A stretch of DNA of 40,629 nucleotides from the NCBI GenBank assembly GCA_030591685.1, contig JAUVAX010000019.1, positions 1-40,629 of the forward strand, read 5' to 3'. Positions 23,956 to 31,187 of this stretch are shown piece by piece (position 1 is the stretch's first letter; each line of letters begins with the position of its first letter). The DNA comes from Pseudobdellovibrionaceae bacterium. GTDB taxonomy: Bacteria > Bdellovibrionota > Bdellovibrionia > Bdellovibrionales > UBA1609. The notes under the pieces are model-generated. The model was not told the DNA's origin, ran no database searches, and saw only the letters and a program-made list of their open reading frames with translations. The position numbers were made by a program, and so were the translations under genes.

Positions 23956-24468
23956 CTATTCCATTGATAATGTAGCCATTTTTAAGTCCGCATACCCTGC
24001 CATCGAGGCTGTATACATAACTTTTTTTAACACCCCGTAGGGCAGCTCTTTATCTGCTTGCATAATTATTTTTCCGTCAAATTTATATTCTTCGTTCTTC
24101 TCAGCAATAGCCCTAGCCTTCTCAGCTTCATTATTTAAAGCCTTAAAAAGGTCACTAATAAAATCTGAGTCTTCACTAGCAATATCTCTATTTAAAATTT
24201 TACCATTCTCAAATGTAATTACCTGCCTGTCCTGAACAAAAATACCCATTTTTGATACCACAACCTTAACCCCTTCCACCGGGCTTGTGTAGGAAGATGA
24301 CATTGGTAAATCTAAACCCTTTTGAGGAGTTATATTAACCGCACTTGTTGAGTAGCTTTTAAGTAAGAATACAATAATAATAGTAAACATATCCACCATC
24401 GCCGTAAGCTGGAGGATGAATGTAGATTTTTTATTATTTCTCTTCATTGCATTAACAACTCTACTCAT
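23956..24468 (-). CDS. TolR/ExbD-like motor subunit that keeps the transmembrane Asp (AglQ/AglS-type)
   Basis: The 170-residue protein has one N-terminal transmembrane helix (about 18-37, LQLTAMVDMFTIIIVFLL) and a periplasmic domain with the TolR/ExbD fold, including KIIMQADKELPYGVLKKVMYTASMAGY. Asp26 occupies the position of the proton-carrying aspartate of TolR and ExbD, although the normally preceding Pro is Ala23. With the TolQ-like protein and the paralogue upstream it should form the proton channel that powers gliding. Its ATG directly follows the TAG of the first TolR-like gene. Whether it corresponds to AglQ or AglS cannot be decided by eye. Confidence 0.85.
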   Translation of the reverse strand: MSRVVNAMKRNNKKSTFILQLTAMVDMFTIIIVFLLKSYSTSAVNITPQKGLDLPMSSSYTSPVEGVKVVVSKMGIFVQDRQVITFENGKILNRDIASEDSDFISDLFKALNNEAEKARAIAEKNEEYKFDGKIIMQADKELPYGVLKKVMYTASMAGYADLKMATLSME

Positions 24469-25035
24469 CTAGCCCCCCACTACGTTTGAGAAAATAATAT
24501 CCGGAAACATAACTGTCGTCTCGACTCTTTTATTGGACTCTTTGTCTCGTATATAAAGCTTAGGATCCTCTGACTTAGTACCACGCGCCTCATCAATAAC
24601 TTTTACAATATCCTCATATGATACTGATTCAGCAGGAACTAGATCAATCCTAAAAGTTCGTGGGTACTTTTGCTTAATTGTTACTAGTTGAGTATGGAGA
24701 CGATTCAGATCCCACTGACCACCTCGACTAGATATTTTAATGCTCTTTCTTGACCTTTTGCCTTTTGAAATATTTAAGTAAAAGGACTTGTTCTTCTTCA
24801 TATTCAGTTGAATAGATATTTTTTTGTTTTTATTATTTCTATCTTCCTCAATTGCTTTTTGCACTACTTGTGGAAGTGCACTTTCAATAATAGTGACTTT
24901 TACAAATACTGTGGCTAGGAGCATAATTGGAATTAAAGTTACCATTAGAGCTAACATTGGGGATAGATCGAGGTCATATGTGCTCTCCTCGTCACTACCA
25001 CTCTTAAATCGTATTTTATTTCTTTTAAAAGCCAT
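24469..25035 (-). CDS. TolR/ExbD-like motor subunit lacking the transmembrane Asp (AglQ/AglS-type)
   Basis: The 188-residue protein has the ExbD/TolR layout: a short cytoplasmic tail, one membrane helix (about 27-48, LSPMLALMVTLIPIMLLATVFV), and a periplasmic domain with a C-terminal segment containing PAESVSYEDIVKVIDEAR. The conserved Pro26 is present, but at the place of the usual proton-carrying Asp (three residues later) there is Ala29. Two aspartates (Asp21, Asp23) lie just before the helix instead. It may therefore be a structural or non-conducting subunit. Gene order (TolQ-like, then two TolR-like genes) matches aglR-aglQ-aglS of Myxococcus. Confidence 0.85.
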   Translation of the reverse strand: MAFKRNKIRFKSGSDEESTYDLDLSPMLALMVTLIPIMLLATVFVKVTIIESALPQVVQKAIEEDRNNKNKKISIQLNMKKNKSFYLNISKGKRSRKSIKISSRGGQWDLNRLHTQLVTIKQKYPRTFRIDLVPAESVSYEDIVKVIDEARGTKSEDPKLYIRDKESNKRVETTVMFPDIIFSNVVGG

Positions 25036-25051
25036 TTTAAAAGTCCTTAGG

Positions 25052-25780
25052 TTAAGCTGATTTTCTATTTGATGGCGGAGGAGACCCTTTACTGCTCGAC
25101 TCAGGGATTTTCTTAGCCTCTAGGTCATCAGGGAAAGCGGCATCTTCTGTAAAAGGTTGATAGTGACGAGTCATTAGTAAGTCTACAACTTTTGTAGAGT
25201 ACTCTGAGATTTCCTCAAGTAGTTTATTTTGCCTTGAATGTAAAAACGAATAAGCAATCATAACTGGGATCGCTACCGATAGTCCTAAAGCCGTTGTGGT
25301 CATGGCCATTGAAATACCCTGTGATAATATAATTTGTTTTTGTGAGGGGTCGGCGAAACTCACAGCCTTAAAGGCCATAATTAAACCTAGGATAGTCCCT
25401 AATAATCCAACAAGTGTAGCTACGTTTGAGATCATCGATAAGTACCCGAGTCTTCGACCAAGATTTGGTATTACCTCCGAGAGCGAAATATCAAGCCCCT
25501 GATAGATCCCCTCATCATCCCTATCTGACCTTTCGAGAACACCTTTAATAACATGAGCCAAAGGTGCCTTTTCATTTGCAGCACAAAAGGTCACAGCATC
25601 CTCAACCTTATCACTAAGTATATAGCTTTTAACCTGAGTCATAAAGGACTCGGATTGTATTGCATAATCGAAATACAATACTTTAACTCGCTCTACGATG
25701 AGCGCAAGTCCACAAATGCCCATAACTACAATTACGTAAACTGGCCCGTGATCGACAATTGCTGATATTAACGAATCCAT
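25052..25780 (-). CDS. aglR: TolQ/ExbB/MotA-like proton-channel protein, AglR-like
   Basis: The 242-residue inner-membrane protein has three helices (about 14-32, 110-132, 150-175). Its central MotA/TolQ/ExbB core contains LGRRLGYLSMISNVATLVGLLGTILGLIMAF and ISMAMTTTALGLSVAIPVMIAYSFLHSRQ. This subunit forms the ring around TolR-type helices and uses proton flow to drive movement. The short Pro/Ser-rich cytoplasmic tail (about 222-242) is variable. The gene starts at ATG 25780 with GGGGG six bases upstream. Presence with two TolR-type genes and Glt TPR genes distinguishes it from the housekeeping Tol-Pal system. Confidence 0.88.
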   Translation of the reverse strand: MDSLISAIVDHGPVYVIVVMGICGLALIVERVKVLYFDYAIQSESFMTQVKSYILSDKVEDAVTFCAANEKAPLAHVIKGVLERSDRDDEGIYQGLDISLSEVIPNLGRRLGYLSMISNVATLVGLLGTILGLIMAFKAVSFADPSQKQIILSQGISMAMTTTALGLSVAIPVMIAYSFLHSRQNKLLEEISEYSTKVVDLLMTRHYQPFTEDAAFPDDLEAKKIPESSSKGSPPPSNRKSA

Positions 25781-25815
25781 TTATATCCCCCTGATATATT
25801 ATTTTTACATTCAAT

Positions 25816-25843
25816 AAAGGAGACATTATATACTTCTCCCTTT
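25816..25843. terminator. weak candidate terminator between PilZ and aglR-like genes
   Basis: An inverted repeat (AAAGGAGA 25816-25823 with TCTCCCTTT 25835-25843, one bulge) lies in the 128-base gap. On the minus strand the stem is followed by TTTATT, a weak tract. On the plus strand it is followed by a longer T-run. It may reduce read-through from the PilZ gene into the motor genes. The remaining gap should contain a ribosome-binding site for the AglR-like gene and possibly a promoter. Confidence 0.3.
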
Positions 25844-25908
25844 TTTTTTATTTTGCTCTGGAGGGTACATACAGAAGTTTGAGCGTATTAAATTTAAATC
25901 TAAAAAAG

Positions 25909-26745
25909 CTATGCGGCCTTAGCGCTATTCGAGTAGGCCATAATTGCTTTTTGAGTATCATCATTAATTGTAGTAAATTTTAAACCATACCTAATGGGCG
26001 AATCCTTTGATTTAACACCATCAACAAACTGCTTACTAACAACTTCACAGACAGCATTAAATGGCGGAACCCCATCACAGGGTTTAAAATGTAAATACAA
26101 GGTATCACCAGGGACAGCCAGAGAGTTCTCCATAATAACGCCGGCCCCGCCGGAGCTGATCTCCATGGCCCGACCTTTCCAAACGTTACTGTTATTGTGT
26201 ATAATTATAGTGCCATTATACACTGATCTTTTATGTCTTCTTCTGAAAAACAATTCTGATACTTCGGCCGTAGATTCACTTTTTAAATTCTTAATTTTTT
26301 CTGGAGTAAATGACTCTACTTCTGCGATCCTCTTCCAAACATCCATATCTGACTTCCAAATAAAATCGAATTCAAAAATGAGCTTTTCTTGTAACATCTT
26401 AATGACGTCCCCGTATGAGAACGGACCAAATTTATTTTCACCCTTTAATAGAAACCACTCTGTAATGTCACCAGCCTCACCAATCTTAATATCTGAAGGC
26501 TCGTCATCGACCAAGCCATGAGGCTTTTCAACAGTATTTGTAGGGGGCGCTTGTGGCTTCACCGACTTAACTTGTTTCATAAGCTCATCATGATCTACAA
26601 AGGAGACCCACTCACCTGATTCTTCACTATAGATATAATCCATAACCGATAACTTTTTTGATTTAACTTTTTTAACAATTTCATTAAGAGTTAATGGACC
26701 CATTTCTTGGCCCTCATGTGAAACATGAAATTTTTCTTTACTCAT
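25909..26745 (-). CDS. GYF-GYF-PilZ protein, putative cyclic-di-GMP-responsive adaptor
   Basis: The 278-residue cytoplasmic protein has two GYF_2-type repeats: residues about 5-55 (VSHEGQEMGPLTLNEIVKKV) and 96-145 (WFLLKGENKFGPFSYGDVIKML). A PilZ domain follows at about 166-272. The PilZ motifs are RRHKR at 169-173 (RxxxR) and EISSGG at 195-200, where the usual Asp/Asn of (D/N)xSxxG is Glu. The domain may thus bind cyclic-di-GMP, perhaps with altered affinity. GYF domains bind proline-rich peptides; GltJ of Myxococcus gliding complexes contains one. Placement just before the motor genes suggests a regulator or adaptor of this machine. The ATG at 26745 has AAGGA eight bases upstream. Confidence 0.85.
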   Translation of the reverse strand: MSKEKFHVSHEGQEMGPLTLNEIVKKVKSKKLSVMDYIYSEESGEWVSFVDHDELMKQVKSVKPQAPPTNTVEKPHGLVDDEPSDIKIGEAGDITEWFLLKGENKFGPFSYGDVIKMLQEKLIFEFDFIWKSDMDVWKRIAEVESFTPEKIKNLKSESTAEVSELFFRRRHKRSVYNGTIIIHNNSNVWKGRAMEISSGGAGVIMENSLAVPGDTLYLHFKPCDGVPPFNAVCEVVSKQFVDGVKSKDSPIRYGLKFTTINDDTQKAIMAYSNSAKAA

Positions 26746-27200
26746 AACTTAAGTCCTTGCTTCAAAGTTAATCAATATTTATAAACTAAAATCGGATGTT
26801 TATTTCATCGACTTAAGACTTTGTATGTAAAAAAAATAATAATTACAGGCATCTACAAGCTTTAAATGAGCTTATTTTAATTATTTTGTACAACTTGTTT
26901 TCAATGCTCATTTTTTAGTTTCAATCTGAAACATACCGGATTGAGATATAGCACAATCTATACTTTAATCTGATTGCATTTACATTTGCCTCAAAAGACA
27001 ATTTTTACCTTTTAAACACTCAACTTGTTTAGTAATGAGCAAGTGAGTTTTAAATAAGTGGATGATAAGCGTTGCCAACAGAAGACTCACTGAGTACTTA
27101 ACTGAGGTGGTCTATTTTAAATGAAACACCTTGGTCATAACCCACTTCATAATGATTTTACTCGTGACAATTGAGATGAGTCTTTGTTAAGGTCTAAATC
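26746..27200. other. divergent intergenic region between the PilZ and HAD genes
   Basis: This 455-base AT-rich region should contain promoters for both the gliding unit (minus) and the HAD gene (plus), but I found no box pair with good spacing. An imperfect inverted repeat at about 27013-27051 (ACTCAACTTG pairing with CAAGTGAGT, one bulge, plus flanking AAAC/TTTT) could be an operator or hairpin. No further coding sequence is supported. Confidence 0.3.
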
Positions 27201-27923
27201 ATGCCCTTAGAAAGCTTAGTTAAAATAGTCACAAAGAGCACTCAAGAGGCCCCCACCTTGGTCGTCTTTGATTTAGATTCAACAATTTTTGATGTAAGCC
27301 CGCGAACTGAAGAAATACTTAAAAGCATAGCTAATGACCCTGAGTTTGCATCGCGCCACCCTGACCAGGCCTTGGCTCTTAAATCTATCGTTGTAAAGTC
27401 AACGGACTGGGGCATTAAAGAAGCTCTTTCTAGAGCTAAAATCACAGGCACTATTGATTTTTTTGAAGAGATCCATAAGCAGTGGTCAAAGTTATTTTTT
27501 AGTAATGATTTTTTACATTTTGATAAACCCTATGAGGGAGTTATTAAGTACATTAAGTATTTAGAAAAGCTAGGGGCACGAATTATGTACCTAACAGGGA
27601 GAGACTCCCATAGGATGGGCAAGGGTTCTCGAGAAGTATTGCTCATGCATGAGCTTCCTGTTGATGACAGCCATCATCAACTTATTTTAAAGCCTCAAAA
27701 GGGCATGAGTGATTCAAAATTTAAACGAGATATTTTTATAGATTTAATAAAAAATCATGATGATATTTGGTTTTTTGAAAACGAACCGGCCAACGTAAAT
27801 TTAATCATAAAAGAAATACCTGAGGTGCAAATTATATTTGTAGACTCTGTCCACTCTAAAAGAGAAGAGAAGCCTGATGAAATACTCTCCATTGGTATGA
27901 ATTTTAACTATAAAGAAAAATAG
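27201..27923 (+). CDS. HAD-superfamily hydrolase (putative phosphatase)
   Basis: The 240-residue protein has HAD motif I FDLDSTIFD (Asp24 nucleophile, Asp26 acid/base), motif II in YLTGRDSHRMG, a motif III lysine probably in LKPQKGMSDSKFKRD, and an acidic segment WFFENEPANV. Substrate cannot be told. The overall order suggests a cytoplasmic phosphatase of the DxDST class. It is the only convincing plus-strand gene of the window. The ATG has AAGG eight bases upstream. It converges on the nudix gene with a 54-base gap. Confidence 0.85.
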   Translation: MPLESLVKIVTKSTQEAPTLVVFDLDSTIFDVSPRTEEILKSIANDPEFASRHPDQALALKSIVVKSTDWGIKEALSRAKITGTIDFFEEIHKQWSKLFFSNDFLHFDKPYEGVIKYIKYLEKLGARIMYLTGRDSHRMGKGSREVLLMHELPVDDSHHQLILKPQKGMSDSKFKRDIFIDLIKNHDDIWFFENEPANVNLIIKEIPEVQIIFVDSVHSKREEKPDEILSIGMNFNYKEK

Positions 27924-27977
27924 ACCCTCTGCCCACTTAGATACTTCATTATTGCTGACTTGGCTGTATTACAATAC

Positions 27978-28520
27978 TCACAAGTTAAATATATGATTTT
28001 TTGCTAACAATAATGAGGCCAACATTAAGCCATGGCCGATTTCACCTGACTGCGCTAAATTATAAACCTCATTTATAGGTAAAAGTTTAACATCTATATC
28101 CTCAAAGGGGTCTAAATTTTGTGGACCACACTTTTTACAGTCTCTTGAAATATAAACATACACCTCATTTGTTTGAAGGGCGGGGTTGGGGTAGTGCGTC
28201 CCTATCAACTCTAACTCACCACTGTAACCCGTTTCTTCCTCTAGTTCTCTAAGGGCTGCTTGTGCTACAGTCTCATTTTTACCGGGTTCATAGGTCCCAC
28301 CTGGCAATTCTAAAAAACGCCTCTCAGCAGCATGGCGATATTGATCAACAAGCACCATTTTATCCCCTTCTGTGAGAGCAATCACATGCTCCCAATGAGG
28401 AAACTCAACCACATAGTACTTAGGCATAATTCGACCATCTGGGAGTTCACACCGGTCTCTTCTGATTTTAAATAACCCTAATTTTATAAGCTCTTCAGAC
28501 TCTAAAACTTTCCATTTCAT
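27978..28520 (-). CDS. Nudix hydrolase, ADP-ribose pyrophosphatase-like
   Basis: The 180-residue protein has a Nudix box at about 74-99 (GGTYEPGKNETVAQAALREL, then EEETGY). The glutamates that bind the metal are all present; two extra residues (Lys-Asn) follow the glycine part. The upstream VDQYRHAAERRFLELPGG segment is typical of ADP-ribose and other nucleoside-diphosphate-sugar hydrolases. It probably removes ADP-ribose or related metabolites. The gene starts 18 bases after the rsmI stop and is likely co-transcribed with it. A Nudix and rsmI pairing has no obvious functional logic. Confidence 0.88.
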   Translation of the reverse strand: MKWKVLESEELIKLGLFKIRRDRCELPDGRIMPKYYVVEFPHWEHVIALTEGDKMVLVDQYRHAAERRFLELPGGTYEPGKNETVAQAALRELEEETGYSGELELIGTHYPNPALQTNEVYVYISRDCKKCGPQNLDPFEDIDVKLLPINEVYNLAQSGEIGHGLMLASLLLAKNHIFNL

Positions 28521-28538
28521 TATTTAGGTCTCCCTCTT

Positions 28539-29189
28539 TTATTTTATTAACAATATAAACTCACCCTTATGCCCTAAGAACAGTTGAGCCAGTTCATCAG
28601 GATAACCTTCAATTATTTGCTCCTCTTCTTGAGTGAGTTTATAGCCAATAATGCATACTTTTTTGGGGAAATATTTTTTCATATCTCCAAGGGTTTTCTC
28701 TAAACGGTAGGGGGTGTCCATGATTATTACGGCGCGAGATTCTTTTTGAAGGGCTTTGAGCTCAACTTCACGTTTTTCATTATTTGCGGGTAAAAAGCCT
28801 CTAAAGTAGAATTGATCTAAACGATGCCCACAGACACTTAAAAAGGTCATTAAACTAGAGGCTCCAGGCACGGGGACCACCTGAATGTCGTTTTGTCGAC
28901 ACAAATAAACTAAGTCCGCTCCGGGGTCACAAAACCCAGGGGTTCCACAATCAGAGATTAAACTCACAACTTGATTTTTACACTGATCAAGCAAAAACTC
29001 TAAATCACTTTTGTCACTATGCTCATTTAAAAGCTCAATAGGTCGACCGGTTAGCTTGTACTTTTTTAAAAATGAGGTTGTTACTTTTCGCTCTTCACCG
29101 ATGATTAAGTCTGAAGACTTAATACAGGCAAGTGCTCGTTCACTGATATCTTGTATATTCCCAATGGGCGTGGAGACAATGTATAGCAT
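28539..29189 (-). CDS. rsmI: RsmI-like SAM-dependent methyltransferase (short form)
   Basis: RsmI methylates the 2'-OH of C1402 in 16S rRNA. The 216-residue protein shows the tetrapyrrole-methylase fold: LYIVSTPIGNIQDISERAL at the start, ISDCGTPGFCDPG (79-90), VPVPGASSLMTFLSVCG, and FYFRGFLPANNEKREVELKAL, all RsmI hallmarks. Two differences stand out. The usual EDTR motif is EER (32-34), and the protein is about 70 residues shorter than E. coli RsmI, lacking the C-terminal extension. Activity on 16S rRNA is therefore likely but not certain. A TATAAT promoter lies 37 bases upstream of the ATG. Confidence 0.8.
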   Translation of the reverse strand: MLYIVSTPIGNIQDISERALACIKSSDLIIGEERKVTTSFLKKYKLTGRPIELLNEHSDKSDLEFLLDQCKNQVVSLISDCGTPGFCDPGADLVYLCRQNDIQVVPVPGASSLMTFLSVCGHRLDQFYFRGFLPANNEKREVELKALQKESRAVIIMDTPYRLEKTLGDMKKYFPKKVCIIGYKLTQEEEQIIEGYPDELAQLFLGHKGEFILLIK

Positions 29190-29225
29190 GCCCTAAGCTC
29201 ATTCATGCACCGTTTGAAGTCAATA

Positions 29226-29253
29226 ATTATATTACAAGTTATCTTTGTTACAA
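29226..29253 (-). promoter_or_regulatory. sigma70-type promoter for rsmI-nudix
   Basis: On the minus strand TTGTAA (29253-29248), a 16-base spacer and a perfect TATAAT (29231-29226) precede rsmI. Transcription would start near 29219, giving a leader of about 30 bases. The TACGACAC repeat cluster lies 43-87 bases upstream of the -35. Confidence 0.6.
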
Positions 29254-29295
29254 TGAAGGCCTTATAGGTCAGGTTTTGTTTTTAATATATTCATT

Positions 29296-29340
29296 TACGA
29301 CACTAGTACGACACCATTACTACGACAACTATTACGGCAC
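29296..29340. repeat. four degenerate TACGACAC repeats
   Basis: TACGACAC (29296-29303), TACGACAC (29307-29314), TACGACAA (29321-29328) and TACGGCAC (29333-29340) recur at intervals of 11, 14 and 12 bases, close to one helical turn. They lie upstream of the rsmI promoter, in the position of an activator site. No known regulator is matched. Confidence 0.5.
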
Positions 29341-29447
29341 TGTATTTTGATCATCCAATGGGTCAATTTTTCTTCTCAAACAGAGGGGGTTGCATCAGCA
29401 TACCTAAGAAAGGGTGAATTTAATTTTAGCAGCAAGTTGACAAAAAA

Positions 29448-29528
29448 AGCCCTTAATTCACTGGGGCCTCTTTTTTTTATCACGCGCTAACGTTTACAAA
29501 AAAAAGGTATGCCAGTGAGTTAAGGGCT
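29448..29528 (-). terminator. long-stem intrinsic terminator after the 240-residue outer-membrane protein
   Basis: Terminal arms of 17 bases (AGCCCTTAATTCACTGG at 29448-29464 and its complement at 29512-29528) match at 16 of 17 positions. Inside, eight T (29471-29478) can pair with eight A (29498-29505). On the minus strand the stem is followed by TTTTTTTG, giving a classical rho-independent terminator 18 bases past the stop of the gene at 29547. The remaining part of 29190-29546 holds the rsmI promoter, the repeat cluster and no gene. Confidence 0.7.
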
Positions 29529-29546
29529 CTTTAAATACCTATCACT

Positions 29547-30269
29547 TTAAAAGTTGTATGTAAAAGTCACACCAAAATCGTCATCCACAGGAGCATCATT
29601 GGGGCTAAAAGCAACAGCAAGCAACCAACTGTCCCTACCATAGCCAAGGGTGACCTCAGATTTATCCGTATCTGCACCTATTTTTTTAGTGGTCATAGTA
29701 TGTTTAACCCCTGCAAAAAATCCACCCCCATTAAAGCCGACTCCTACACCTAAATGTGTATCATCGTCCTCATCTGTGGCGTAGTCTAAGGCCAGAGTTA
29801 CGCTGCTCATATCCCAGGCTAATCCAAGAGTATTTGTTTTGTCTGTATTTGCAGAGTCTGTTTCAGACTTAATACCCACTCTAAAGCTGTTAGAGATGTT
29901 AAATAAAAGCCCCACATCTATATCATCATTGACCCCTAGACTAACCATAGAAAACCGGACAGCACCCATGATTTCATCTCCAGTAACCTTTGGGGTCGTG
30001 TCAGCCTCAAAGTACGACCCGCCTAGAGCGAAGTTATCATGACCATAATGCAAGCCAAGCCCTATAACATTAATTCCACTAAAGGACCCTGACTGTGCTG
30101 TGACTCCAAACCCATCATTAGCCAGTATTCCAACAGGGCTTGAATCCCCAAGGTAATTAGGGTGTGCGACCCCAAGATCGTATCTAAATTTTGAGTTACT
30201 TGATCCCTTTGCCCATCCTGTGATTGAAAAGAGTAAAACCAACCCAAGCGTCCATACTAGTTTTTTCAT
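29547..30269 (-). CDS. putative outer-membrane beta-barrel protein
   Basis: The 240-residue product has a signal peptide (MKKLVWTLGLVLLFSITGWAKG). Alternating hydrophobic/polar strands rich in Gly and Asp follow, with a C-terminal VTFTYNF ending typical of outer-membrane barrels. The strands are broken by short Asp/Thr loops (for example DEDDDTHLGVG). No family is recognised. The size would fit an 8- to 12-strand barrel. The ATG has a very strong Shine-Dalgarno sequence (GGGAGG, six bases away), suggesting high expression. A strong terminator follows, so it is probably a single-gene unit. Confidence 0.75.
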   Translation of the reverse strand: MKKLVWTLGLVLLFSITGWAKGSSNSKFRYDLGVAHPNYLGDSSPVGILANDGFGVTAQSGSFSGINVIGLGLHYGHDNFALGGSYFEADTTPKVTGDEIMGAVRFSMVSLGVNDDIDVGLLFNISNSFRVGIKSETDSANTDKTNTLGLAWDMSSVTLALDYATDEDDDTHLGVGVGFNGGGFFAGVKHTMTTKKIGADTDKSEVTLGYGRDSWLLAVAFSPNDAPVDDDFGVTFTYNF

Positions 30270-30440
30270 AAAAATCCTCCCTCATTTATTTTTCTATTAT
30301 CATAACCTAATATGCTTAAGACTACAGAACATAGATGCTTCGGCCCTACAAAGGTCTATGAAATTAAACCTTTTTAACTAAAGTTTTTTATTTGTACATT
30401 AAACACATACATTAGTTTGTAAGAAGACCTGTGTTGATAG

Positions 30441-30484
30441 CTTTAATTCGTTTTTGGTGCCTAAGTGGGAGTAACTAATTAAAG
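30441..30484. repeat. inverted repeat after the secreted-protein gene
   Basis: Twelve-base arms (ctttaattcgtt 30441-30452, aactaattaaag 30473-30484, one mismatch) lie directly after the stop of the gene at 30486. A hairpin is possible, but no T-run follows on the minus strand, so termination is uncertain. The gap 30270-30485 otherwise holds the leader of the gene at 29547, with a TATGAT box near 30310. Confidence 0.35.
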
Positions 30485-30485
30485 A

Positions 30486-31187
30486 CTATATACGACAAAG
30501 TAAGTTTCTATTTTGTGAGTCTGTAAACTTAATCACAGCCAAGTGTAGGTCCTCCAGGTTGGGGAACACAAATACAAACTGACCGGCCAAGGTGCTCACA
30601 TGAGACAGGTTTTCTGAGTCCACAAGAAGACCCTCAGCATGCACCGTTTTATTAAAAAATTGAGTTACATCATGATAAGAATAGCACCCTGATCCTAATT
30701 TTATTTTTTTAATATATCTTTTCTTTGAGTTTCCTAAAAAATATACCCTCATATTTTTTTTAAAATCCTCAACATCAACGCTGACCTTTTCGCCCAATGA
30801 AATATCAAAAAACACTTTAAATCGGCCAGACACTTTTGAATTAATATGCTCTCCAAGCTGTATAACACCACCCCCCAGCGGCAAATTAAACCTTATAGGG
30901 TCAGATAATGGGGCTTTATCTACAGGAACAAACCTTATGGTGGTTTTTAAACTTTTTCTCTTAAGTTTTACTAATATTTCAGCGTCTGATTGCTCGCGCA
31001 CCCTTACTGTATCTTTTGTTTTAAAGCTTTCTAAGTATAGTGTTTCAATAGTTTTAATCATCGACTTTGGCAGGGATAAATTTTTATAAGACTCAAAAAT
31101 TTTACCTTCTATGGGTTTTGCACTCGAGCAAACCCCATAGCTTGTAATTATAAATATGGATACAATAATTAGTGTTTTAATAAACAC
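30486..31187 (-). CDS. secreted protein of unknown function, partner of GYF-TPR protein
   Basis: The 233-residue product has a signal segment (about 1-23, MFIKTLIIVSIFIITSYGVC). The mature part is mixed alpha/beta with many Lys residues. No family is recognised. The start is GTG at 31185-31187, which overlaps nothing but directly follows the stop of the GYF-TPR gene (TAA then GTG). GAGG lies eight bases upstream. Two C-terminal-half cysteines (GSGCYSYHD and RNLLCRI) may pair. The tight linkage suggests it works with the GYF-TPR protein in the periplasm. Confidence 0.7.
   Translation of the reverse strand: MFIKTLIIVSIFIITSYGVCSSAKPIEGKIFESYKNLSLPKSMIKTIETLYLESFKTKDTVRVREQSDAEILVKLKRKSLKTTIRFVPVDKAPLSDPIRFNLPLGGGVIQLGEHINSKVSGRFKVFFDISLGEKVSVDVEDFKKNMRVYFLGNSKKRYIKKIKLGSGCYSYHDVTQFFNKTVHAEGLLVDSENLSHVSTLAGQFVFVFPNLEDLHLAVIKFTDSQNRNLLCRI

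Noticed and set aside
25052-25780. Housekeeping TolQ or ExbB
   Set aside because: The neighbours are two TolR-like genes, large TPR proteins and an FHA/AgmX-type protein, with no tolA, tolB or pal; the AglR-type reading fits better.
26746-27200. Promoter for the PilZ gene or the HAD gene
   Set aside because: Several TTGNNN and TANNNT boxes occur in this AT-rich region, but none combines a good match in both boxes with a 16-18 base spacer, so no site was assigned.
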